DNA of 22,433 nucleotides, from assembly GCA_937898415.1 (NCBI GenBank), contig CALDLA010000041.1:1-22433 (forward strand), written 5' to 3'. Position numbers and translations under genes: made by a program. The notes under the pieces are model-generated. The model was not told where the DNA came from. It ran no database searches and saw nothing but the letters and a program-made list of their open reading frames with translations. Positions 16,352 through 22,433 of this stretch are shown piece after piece. How positions within the stretch are numbered: position 1 is the first letter of the stretch; each line of letters begins with the position of its first letter. This stretch comes from an uncultured Prevotellaceae bacterium. Its GTDB lineage: Bacteria; Bacteroidota; Bacteroidia; Bacteroidales; Bacteroidaceae.

Positions 16352-17470
16352 TCAGTTCTTTATCTCCTGACGATAGCCACGGGTATAAGTTCCTTTGGCC
16401 ACAATATTACCATTACGGTCTTTCTCAACGAAAGGACCATCACGCAAGTCGTCCACATAGCTTCCCTCAAAGCGCTTGCCGTCCTTGTCCTCTTCGATGG
16501 CCGTACCATTGCGTTTCCCGTCACGGAACGTTCCCTTGAATTTCGACCCGTCGGCAAAGCGGGCAATGCCCTCGCCTTCTATCTTGCCATTCTTGAACTG
16601 TCCGTCGTAGACGTCGCCATTCTTCATTGTCAGTTTGCCACGCCCGTTGGGCTTGTCAGCCTTCCACTGGCCAACATACGCATTACCGTTGCTCCACACC
16701 AGCGTGCCTGTCCCCTGCTTATCGCCGTTCTCAAACTGACCAGTATACTTGTCACCATTGGCATAGGTGAATACACCCGACCCAGAACGCTTACCATTGA
16801 CATAGTCACCTTCGTAGATGTCACCATTCTGGAAGTGATAGATGCCCTTGCCGTGCTGCAGGTCACGTTGCCACTGGCCTATATAGATGTCGCCATCGGC
16901 AAACTTATATGTACCCCTACCCTGACGTTGGTTCTCCTGCCACTGGCCGTCATAGGTTGAACCATCAGCCCAGTCGTAGAATCCTGAGCCATGCTTCTTG
17001 TCATCCTTCCACTCTCCTTTATAGTAGGCACCGCTGGCAAAGGTGTAGGTACCCTTGCCCTCACGCTTGTCCAACTTCCACTCGCCGTCGTAGCGGTCGC
17101 CGTTGAAGTAGTACATCACACCGTGCCCCTGTTGGTAGTCACGAAACCACAGACCGTCATATCGGTTATTATTGGCAAAGTAGTAGATTCCCTGTCCGTG
17201 CTGCTGGTCTTGATACCACTGTCCTTCATACTTTTCACCATCGAAGAACGTATATATCCCGAAGCCCTGACGGCGCCCCTTTTGGTACTCGCCCTCATAC
17301 ACGTTACCATTCTTATATACAGCTTTACCCTTACCGTGAGGCTTGCCTGACAACATCTCTCCCTGATAGTCACCACCATCCTTTGTAATGGCTGAACCAA
17401 GCGTAATTTTCTGGGCACTTCCCAATATAGGAAGAGCCACTATCATTATAGTGGTTATATATTTTTTCAT
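16352..17470 (-). CDS. Secreted protein of 14 MORN repeats
   Basis: A 372-residue protein. It has a signal peptide (MKKYITTIMIVALPILGSAQ, predicted cut after GSA) and then, from residue 35 to 356, fourteen consecutive 23-residue MORN repeats with no insertion or deletion, of the form YxGxWxxxxxxGxGxYxxxNGxx. The last two are more divergent (FKGTF, FEGSY), and a short basic tail ends in YRQEIKN. MORN repeats form elongated beta-hairpin arrays that can bind lipids or proteins. The signal peptide predicts export to the periplasm or cell surface. ATG codons also occur at 17482 and 17533. The latter lies upstream of a perfect promoter (17492-17523), and the former would leave only 9 bases after the -7 box, so 17470 is chosen (21 bases). 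First gene of the MORN-yhcH-glgB operon. Confidence 0.88.
   Translation of the reverse strand: MKKYITTIMIVALPILGSAQKITLGSAITKDGGDYQGEMLSGKPHGKGKAVYKNGNVYEGEYQKGRRQGFGIYTFFDGEKYEGQWYQDQQHGQGIYYFANNNRYDGLWFRDYQQGHGVMYYFNGDRYDGEWKLDKREGKGTYTFASGAYYKGEWKDDKKHGSGFYDWADGSTYDGQWQENQRQGRGTYKFADGDIYIGQWQRDLQHGKGIYHFQNGDIYEGDYVNGKRSGSGVFTYANGDKYTGQFENGDKQGTGTLVWSNGNAYVGQWKADKPNGRGKLTMKNGDVYDGQFKNGKIEGEGIARFADGSKFKGTFRDGKRNGTAIEEDKDGKRFEGSYVDDLRDGPFVEKDRNGNIVAKGTYTRGYRQEIKN
16403..17368 (-). repeat. Array of 14 exact-length 69-base MORN coding repeats
   Basis: Within the preceding gene, 966 bases encode 14 units of exactly 23 codons each. Positions 1 and 3 of each unit are Tyr/Phe and Gly, and a second Gly pair sits near positions 12 and 14. 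The units differ considerably at the DNA level, so the array is old rather than recently amplified. Confidence 0.9.
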
Positions 17471-17491
17471 GTCGATTTTCATTTCAATGCC

Positions 17492-17523
17492 CAAAATTAG
17501 CAAAAAAAACATATACTTCCAAA
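17492..17523 (-). promoter_or_regulatory. Promoter of the MORN-yhcH-glgB operon
   Basis: On the minus strand, TTTG (17520-17523), exactly 20 bases, then TAATTTTG (17492-17499), matching the Bacteroidetes consensus in both elements. It lies back to back with the kdsB promoter. Confidence 0.75.
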
Positions 17524-17563
17524 AAGATTGCATTTTTTAACGGATTCTCTGACATTTATTTCG

Positions 17564-17571
17564 TATCTTTG
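17564..17571 (+). promoter_or_regulatory. Promoter -7 box of kdsB
   Basis: TATCTTTG matches TAnnTTTG exactly and is followed by GCA. The -33 position shows no TTTG at 19-21 bases. The kdsB ATG is 22 bases downstream. Confidence 0.65.
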
Positions 17572-17593
17572 CAGAAAATTATCAATTCAGACA

Positions 17594-18334
17594 ATGAAAT
17601 TCACTGCTATCATCCCAGCTCGTTACGCCTCAACGCGCTTCCCGGGCAAGCCATTGGCTATTCTTGGCGGCAAAACCGTCATCCAGAGAGTCTACGAACA
17701 AGCCGTCAACGTACTTGGCCAAGCATACGTTGCTACTGATGACGAGCGCATCTTGCAGGCTGTCGAAGCATTCGGCGGTCAAGCCGTCATGACACGTACC
17801 GATCATAAGAGCGGTACAGACCGTATACAGGAGGCTGCCGAGAAAATCCGCACCGATGCTGACGTGATTATCAATGTGCAGGGCGACGAGCCGTTTATCC
17901 AGCGTTCACAGATTGAAACGCTCTGTCATTTGTTCGATGAGCCGCAGACGCAAATTGGCACCCTCGGCAAGCGATTTGAGTCAATGGAAGCTGTAGAAAA
18001 TCCGAACTCTCCCAAAATCGTCACTGACACGAAGGGATTCGCCCTCTACTTCAGTCGCTCCGTCATTCCTTTTATTAGGGGAACAGAGCGAGGCGAGTGG
18101 TTTGGCCAGTTCCCGTTCCTCAAACATCTGGGCATCTACGCCTACCGCCGCGATGTGCTGGAAGAAATCACGAAACTGCCCCAGGGTACATTGGAGATAG
18201 CTGAGAGTCTGGAGCAGTTGCGATGGTTGCAGAACGGCTATCGCATCCGCGTTGGCGAGACTGATGTAGAAACAGTCGGCATTGATACACCTGAAGACCT
18301 GCAACGGGCTGAGGATTTTTTGAAGACCATATGA
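17594..18334 (+). CDS. kdsB: 3-deoxy-manno-octulosonate cytidylyltransferase (CMP-Kdo synthetase)
   Basis: Activates Kdo with CTP to give CMP-Kdo for the LPS inner core. The 246-residue protein shows the nucleotide-binding IPARYASTRFPGKPL (7-21), HKSGTDRI (71-78), NVQGDEPF (94-101), KHLGIYAYRRDVL (177-189), LEQLRWLQNGYRI (207-219) and IDTPEDL (230-236), all characteristic of KdsB. The open frame extends upstream to 17528, but the -7 promoter box at 17564-17571 makes the ATG at 17594 the correct start. It is followed after 3 bases by the T9SS plug gene. Confidence 0.97.
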   Translation: MKFTAIIPARYASTRFPGKPLAILGGKTVIQRVYEQAVNVLGQAYVATDDERILQAVEAFGGQAVMTRTDHKSGTDRIQEAAEKIRTDADVIINVQGDEPFIQRSQIETLCHLFDEPQTQIGTLGKRFESMEAVENPNSPKIVTDTKGFALYFSRSVIPFIRGTERGEWFGQFPFLKHLGIYAYRRDVLEEITKLPQGTLEIAESLEQLRWLQNGYRIRVGETDVETVGIDTPEDLQRAEDFLKTI

Positions 18335-18337
18335 AAT

Positions 18338-19570
18338 ATGACCAAGAAACTGCTCATCGCATTACTGACATTGACAGCTGGAGTAGAAGCTGACGGTAAG
18401 AACACCATCTATGACGCAAAGGTAAAAACATTACAGACAGTCGTCAATCAAGACTGGCTGTCGCCGCCAGTCATGAGGCTCGGGACTGAAGATGTACTGA
18501 ACATCAGTTTCGACGAACTGTCGCACACCTATCACCGCTACATCTATCAGTTAGAGCATTGTGAGGCAGACTGGTCTCCTTCGGAATCCCTGTTCGAAAG
18601 CGACTGGCTCGAAGGGTTCAACGGCAATCCTATTGATGACTATTTGAACTCGCTGAACACAACGGTGCTTTACACCCACTACCGACTGCAGATTCCCAAT
18701 GACCGCTGCCGGCTGAAGATGAGCGGCAACTACCGGCTGCATGTCTATGACGAGGACGAGGAGGAGGTGCTATGTGCTGAGTTCATGGTGGCTGAGAATC
18801 TTTTGAGCATAGGACTGAGCGTGACGACAAATACCGACATCGACTTCAACCTCAGTCACCAGCAGGTCAGTATGACGGTCAACTACGGCAATGGGATTCA
18901 CCTGACGAATGAACAGGAACAGCTTTGGACCGTCGTCATGCAGAACGGACGTGAGGACAATGCCAAAGTGAACGTGAGAGCAAACTACCGTCAGGCAGGA
19001 CAGCTGAGATGGGAGCACAACCGTGAGCTGATTTTCGATGCAGGCAATGAGTACCATAAGTTTGAAGTCCTCGATGTCAGCCATCCCACGATGGGCATTG
19101 ACCGCATGGAGTGGGACGGCCACCATTATCAGGCTTACCCTTTTGCTAACACGCCGCGCCGCAGCTATCAATATGATCAGGACGCAAACGGTGCATTCTA
19201 TATACGCAACAGCGATAATATTGAGAACGACCGTACCTGTGACTATGTCTATGTAAACTACCTGCTGGCTCCGGCAGAGCCTCATGGCGGCGACGTCATC
19301 ATTGATGGTTGCTGGACAACCGAAGCCGCCGATCACTACCTGATGACCTACGATGAGGAAGAGAAAAGCTATCGTGCGCGAATACTCCAGAAACAAGGCT
19401 ACTATTCATACCAATATCTACTCCGAGACACAGCAGGCAAAACTCATGTGATGCCGGAAGAAGGATCATTCTTCGAGACTGAGAACAAATATCAGGCCTG
19501 CGTCTACTACAAAGGCAGTACAGACCGTACCTGGCGGTTGGCTGGCTACCAACAGATTGTGCTACGATAA
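18338..19570 (+). CDS. DUF5103 / type IX secretion system plug protein
   Basis: A 410-residue exported protein with a signal peptide (MTKKLLIALLTLTAGVEA, cut before DG). The body is predicted all-beta, with DWLSPPVMRLGTEDVLNISF, a YQLEHCEADWSPSE segment and GYYSYQYLLRDTAG near the end. This matches the DUF5103 family, which includes the Plug protein that seals the periplasmic side of the SprA translocon of the Bacteroidetes type IX secretion system. The length fits. It sits 3 bases after kdsB, so the two are probably co-transcribed, pairing an LPS gene with a secretion component. No other T9SS gene is present. It converges with the regulator gene 13 bases away. Confidence 0.87.
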   Translation: MTKKLLIALLTLTAGVEADGKNTIYDAKVKTLQTVVNQDWLSPPVMRLGTEDVLNISFDELSHTYHRYIYQLEHCEADWSPSESLFESDWLEGFNGNPIDDYLNSLNTTVLYTHYRLQIPNDRCRLKMSGNYRLHVYDEDEEEVLCAEFMVAENLLSIGLSVTTNTDIDFNLSHQQVSMTVNYGNGIHLTNEQEQLWTVVMQNGREDNAKVNVRANYRQAGQLRWEHNRELIFDAGNEYHKFEVLDVSHPTMGIDRMEWDGHHYQAYPFANTPRRSYQYDQDANGAFYIRNSDNIENDRTCDYVYVNYLLAPAEPHGGDVIIDGCWTTEAADHYLMTYDEEEKSYRARILQKQGYYSYQYLLRDTAGKTHVMPEEGSFFETENKYQACVYYKGSTDRTWRLAGYQQIVLR

Positions 19571-19583
19571 AATATCCTCTGCC

Positions 19584-22037
19584 CTACTCTAACTCCTCAC
19601 GATACTCACGGGGAGTCATCTTGAACTTGTGATAGAACTTGGCTATCATGTAGTTAGGTGACACAAAACCACACTCCACGGCGATGGCATCAACAGAGAG
19701 GTCCGTCGTACGAAGCATCTCGGCCACCTTGTCAACACGCATGGACCTTACCAGTACGCGTGGACTCTTATGAATGTTCTCTGACACCATTTCGTAGAGT
19801 TCCAGCAAATCCATATCGGTGACGTTCGAAAGCATATTCATGGAGAACGGACGACTGCCACGCTCCCTCACGAAGGGAATAATCTTCAGCATCACCTCGA
19901 CGAAGTCGGCATTCAGTTCTATCTGGCTTTCATTATCTGTGCCGTAGATTTCCTCCTGAGTAGGTGCCAACAACTCGGAACTGAAACTGTCGCAACGGTC
20001 GACGAAACCCCTGATACGGCGTATGACGTCGCCTTCTTCACTATTGCGCCTCATCTTCAGACGCGTGTTACGGTTGAAGATGATAAAGTTCAGGACGCCC
20101 ATAGCCAGGACGACCACGCCCAACAGCATCATAATACCTGTCGTACGCCACCAAGGCTGGTTGACGTGAATTACCCACTCCTGCGGCTCGCCGACATACT
20201 GTCCAGGTACCACTGAAGCCAACAGCTCAATATGATAGGTTCCCGGCTTAATAGCCAGCATGGGAAGGTGCAACAGGCCACGCCTATCGACAATACCATT
20301 ACTGTTGAAATAAGAATACTCCGTCCACTGGCTGCTTATCTCCGGTATTCTAACGCGATAGTATGTATGCATGGGACGGGCGAAATTAAGTGCCGAGAAT
20401 GTCAGCGAGAGCGAGTTCTGGTCGTAGTTCAGATTGATTTCCTTCGTACGGGTAATCGCCTTGTCAAGCACCACCTCACCATTCACCTTGTCGCCTGCCG
20501 TCACATCAATTCCGTTGACCAGCAGCTTGGTCAGCTTTGGATGCATCTGGTATGGCTCTTGGTCAAGCAGTGAGGAGAAGTCCTTCGGGTCGAACACAAC
20601 GATGTGGTCAAGTGCCTGCATCACGATCTTTCCATCGGGAAGTTTCATGGCCTTGGCCTTGATGAAGGTCTCGTTGGGAACATTGTCATTCGTACTGAAA
20701 CAGAAAACTTCCTTCACCTTCCCACCAACAATGTGTATACAACTGATACCATAGCTGGAGCTCACCCAGATGTTGTGCATGTCATCCTCAATGACAGACT
20801 GAATAACACTGTTCAGCAGACCGTTTCTGCTGGAGAATACGATGGGTTCTGTCTGTGGAGTGGTGTACAGATAAAGACCATTCGATGTTCCTACCCACGT
20901 CCAGCTACGACTATCTAAGAGCATCACGTTCGCCTTCTGTCCCCTGAACTCGCTGACTCCCGTCAGATTCTCCATCATGGCCCAGTAGTTCTTGGCCCTC
21001 TCGTCCTCCCAACTCAGTATCTGGAAGGGGGCGTACTGAGGCGGTGCATACAGCAGTCCACGCTTCTCAGTTCCAATCCACATACCGCCCTGCTGATCAA
21101 ACTCAATTACATTAATGTCTGTACGCAGGTTACGGCCACTACGCAGGGTCAGTGTCTCCCGATGCTCAATATCGCCAGTATTCAGGTTGTAAGTGAAATA
21201 GCCGTAAGCCGACGAGATATAGAGAATGTCGTTATGAACCACTAAGTTGTTCAGATGAAAATCCTTACGCATCACCTCCGACCATTGACGGTCTTTTATG
21301 TTATAACGCATCAGAATGGCTTCCTGGACACCGTTGCGAATCATATAGACGTTGTCCTTGTAAATCATCTGGACACCACTACGCCGGAATTTCCTGGAAT
21401 CCTCCTGGCCATAGGCAAAGTTCTGATACAGTTTCCTTCCAGCGTTCAAATCATAGCAGGCCAGCAGACCGTCTTCATAGAAAAGCATGAGCTGTCTCCG
21501 GTCGTAGACTTCCAAATCCTGTAGGTTTACTCCTTTACGCAAAGATACACGCTTATGGTATTTTGCATTGAACACGCTGTCGTTTGAACACAGCCACAGC
21601 TCACCGTTACGGTCAATAAACATGTCGTCAATGCGTCCCTTGGCGCCAAACATCTTAAAGACGCTGTCAATATTGTTGATGTGACGTTCCGTCGTCAGGT
21701 TGACACACGTAACGCCCTGACTGCTCTTCAGCCAAAGGTGGTGATAACGGTCGTAGTACAGGTGGTAATGTCCGTGGTAGTTTTCAAGTTTGTAAATCCG
21801 TTCCTGGCTTCTGTTGATATGCGAGAAGTTTGCACCGTCATAGTAGTTGATATTTCCCAGTGTCGTGATAGTCATGCGCCCGGTAAAAGTACACTTCATC
21901 GTCTGGGCAGAGTTATCGGCAAGACCGTCGGAGGCAGTAATCGTGCGGAACACACGTGTTTCCTCGACGCCAGCCTTGGCACCTATGCCCATCATCAGCA
22001 GTAGCAGAACCAGCAGAAGCTTATTAGTTGATTTCAT
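19584..22037 (-). CDS. Membrane-tethered one-component regulator: beta-propeller, Y_Y_Y, TM, AraC HTH
   Basis: An 817-residue protein. A signal peptide (1-22, MKSTNKLLLVLLLLMMGIGA) is followed by a periplasmic propeller region (about 24-495) with Reg_prop-like units such as LWLKSSQG, MWIGTEKRG, TWVGTSNGLYLY and IWVSSSYG. A Y_Y_Y immunoglobulin-like domain follows (about 530-627). One membrane segment lies at about 635-653 (MLLGVVVLAMGVLNFIIF). The cytoplasmic part is a short linker and an AraC-type double HTH (about 715-815; LSVDAIAVECGFVSPNYMIA, then MTPREYREEL). This is the hybrid two-component (HTCS) layout without histidine kinase or receiver, so signal would pass directly from sensor to DNA-binding domain. 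HTCS proteins usually regulate glycan-use loci, but none lies beside it. ATG at 22037 is chosen over a TTG at 22046. Confidence 0.9.
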   Translation of the reverse strand: MKSTNKLLLVLLLLMMGIGAKAGVEETRVFRTITASDGLADNSAQTMKCTFTGRMTITTLGNINYYDGANFSHINRSQERIYKLENYHGHYHLYYDRYHHLWLKSSQGVTCVNLTTERHINNIDSVFKMFGAKGRIDDMFIDRNGELWLCSNDSVFNAKYHKRVSLRKGVNLQDLEVYDRRQLMLFYEDGLLACYDLNAGRKLYQNFAYGQEDSRKFRRSGVQMIYKDNVYMIRNGVQEAILMRYNIKDRQWSEVMRKDFHLNNLVVHNDILYISSAYGYFTYNLNTGDIEHRETLTLRSGRNLRTDINVIEFDQQGGMWIGTEKRGLLYAPPQYAPFQILSWEDERAKNYWAMMENLTGVSEFRGQKANVMLLDSRSWTWVGTSNGLYLYTTPQTEPIVFSSRNGLLNSVIQSVIEDDMHNIWVSSSYGISCIHIVGGKVKEVFCFSTNDNVPNETFIKAKAMKLPDGKIVMQALDHIVVFDPKDFSSLLDQEPYQMHPKLTKLLVNGIDVTAGDKVNGEVVLDKAITRTKEINLNYDQNSLSLTFSALNFARPMHTYYRVRIPEISSQWTEYSYFNSNGIVDRRGLLHLPMLAIKPGTYHIELLASVVPGQYVGEPQEWVIHVNQPWWRTTGIMMLLGVVVLAMGVLNFIIFNRNTRLKMRRNSEEGDVIRRIRGFVDRCDSFSSELLAPTQEEIYGTDNESQIELNADFVEVMLKIIPFVRERGSRPFSMNMLSNVTDMDLLELYEMVSENIHKSPRVLVRSMRVDKVAEMLRTTDLSVDAIAVECGFVSPNYMIAKFYHKFKMTPREYREELE

Positions 22038-22058
22038 GTAGAACAAACTTATCGGCTA

Positions 22059-22090
22059 CAAAGATACGTAAAAAGTATATTACTACCAAA
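22059..22090 (-). promoter_or_regulatory. Promoter of the membrane-tethered AraC regulator
   Basis: On the minus strand, TTTG (22087-22090), exactly 20 bases, then TATCTTTG (22059-22066): full consensus in both boxes. The ATG at 22037 follows 21 bases later, which supports it over the upstream TTG. Confidence 0.75.
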
Positions 22091-22142
22091 TTTTTGTGCA
22101 AAAAATAGACAATATGAACCCGAATAGCCTATAATAACGAAA

Positions 22143-22187
22143 ATTAGGTCACATTCACCACGATGGTAAGATGTGACCCAACCTAAT
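22143..22187 (-). terminator. Hairpin terminator downstream of the rpmG-DUF4295 genes
   Basis: ATTAGGT (22143-22149) pairs with ACCTAAT (22181-22187), and TCACAT (22149-22154) with ATGTGA (22171-22176), sharing base 22149 with a CCCA bulge on one side. ACCA/TGGT (22157-22160 and 22164-22167) close a three-base inner loop. In the minus-strand transcript the stem is followed by a short U run (UUUUCG), as in an intrinsic terminator. Minus-strand orientation fits the end of the ribosomal-protein genes. Confidence 0.6.
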
Positions 22188-22202
22188 GTATCTCAAGTAA
22201 AC

Positions 22203-22361
22203 TTAGTTCTTGAAGAAGTCCTTAACGGCCTCGTTAGGAACCATCTGCTCGTCAAAGATGTAAGCACCAGTCTTGGGGCTCTTCACCATCTTGATAACCT
22301 TTGTGTAAGCGCGACCATCCTTTGAACCTTCATGGAGGGTAGCAACGGTTTTCTTTGCCAT
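22203..22361 (-). CDS. DUF4295 family small protein
   Basis: A 52-residue basic protein, MAKKTVATLHEGSKDGRAY through to NEAVKDFFKN, matching DUF4295, a Bacteroidetes family encoded next to ribosomal proteins L28 and L33. It is probably ribosome-associated, but its function is not established. The ATG lies 15 bases after the rpmG stop, with a purine-rich AGAGGA in the gap that may act as ribosome-binding site. It ends just before the hairpin at 22143-22187. Confidence 0.93.
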   Translation of the reverse strand: MAKKTVATLHEGSKDGRAYTKVIKMVKSPKTGAYIFDEQMVPNEAVKDFFKN

Positions 22362-22376
22362 ACTTCAGTCCTCTGA

Positions 22377-22433
22377 TTATTTAATTTCCTTGTGAAGAGT
22401 CATCTTCTTCAGGATGGGGTTATACTTCATCAG
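22377..22433 (-). CDS. rpmG: 50S ribosomal protein L33, C-terminal fragment
   Basis: The last 18 codons and the TAA of a gene that begins beyond the window edge. The encoded end, KYNPILKKMTLHKEIK, is the conserved C terminus of bacterial L33. DUF4295 directly downstream is the expected Bacteroidetes arrangement and supports the call. Confidence 0.92.
   Translation of the reverse strand: MMKYNPILKKMTLHKEIK

Noticed and set aside
16403..17368. Regular repeats that could suggest a CRISPR array
   Set aside because: The units are coding MORN repeats in one continuous frame, with diverged DNA and no identical direct repeats separated by unique spacers.
17471..17533. N-terminal extension of the MORN protein from the ATG at 17533
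   Set aside because: The operon promoter (17492-17523) falls inside the extension, and the signal peptide starts properly at 17470.
18770..19396. 208-codon frame antisense to the T9SS plug gene
   Set aside because: The forward frame has a signal peptide, the family match and tight spacing to kdsB; the reverse frame has none of these.

Overview
The window looks like chromosomal DNA of a member of the Bacteroidales, most probably Prevotella or a close relative. The evidence is the set of lineage-typical proteins (DUF4295 next to ribosomal protein L33, DUF4924, a DUF5103-type T9SS plug protein, a Reg_prop/Y_Y_Y/AraC regulator), promoters of the Bacteroidetes form TTTG-N20-TAnnTTTG, and few Shine-Dalgarno sequences. 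I see no phage, insertion sequence, CRISPR array, tRNA or rRNA. Coding density is very high, and no gene-free stretch exceeds 300 bases.

Layout. The first ~260 bases hold a partial, apparently frameshifted reading frame, then a promoter and a DUF418/YeiB-type membrane protein (266-1420, +). From 10657 down to 1438 runs a compact minus-strand series of eight genes, probably one operon: LysE-family exporter, DUF4924 protein, rfbD, prfC, a lipoprotein-like TPR/SpoIIE phosphatase, tsaC, a BaiN/YhiN flavoprotein and a ClC chloride channel/transporter with CBS domains. Junctions are 4-base overlaps or gaps of 1-41 bases. Divergent from it are ruvC and a ModF-like double ABC ATPase (10744-12596, +), coupled by an ATGA overlap. 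The exporter and ruvC face each other across mirror-image copies of one 13-base promoter element.

A second minus-strand operon (17470 down to 12575) encodes a secreted protein of 14 exact-length MORN repeats, a YhcH/YjgK-family protein, a eukaryotic-type glycogen branching enzyme with a Lys/Ala-rich tail, and a multispanning membrane protein. Its last gene overlaps the modF-like gene tail to tail. Divergent from it are kdsB (CMP-Kdo synthesis for LPS) and the T9SS plug protein (17594-19570, +). The window ends on the minus strand with a membrane-tethered beta-propeller/AraC regulator that has its own promoter, a terminator hairpin, a DUF4295 gene and the 3' end of rpmG.

Much of the content is housekeeping or envelope biology: tRNA modification, translation termination, recombination, dTDP-rhamnose, Kdo, secretion and glycogen. 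I do not see a clear new defence or mobile system. The most interesting points are the one-component membrane regulator, the TPR/SpoIIE phosphatase with altered motifs, the MORN/branching-enzyme operon, the degenerate first ATPase site of the ModF-like protein, and the contrast between promoter-to-ATG spacings of 21-22 bases (four genes) and 8 bases (two genes).
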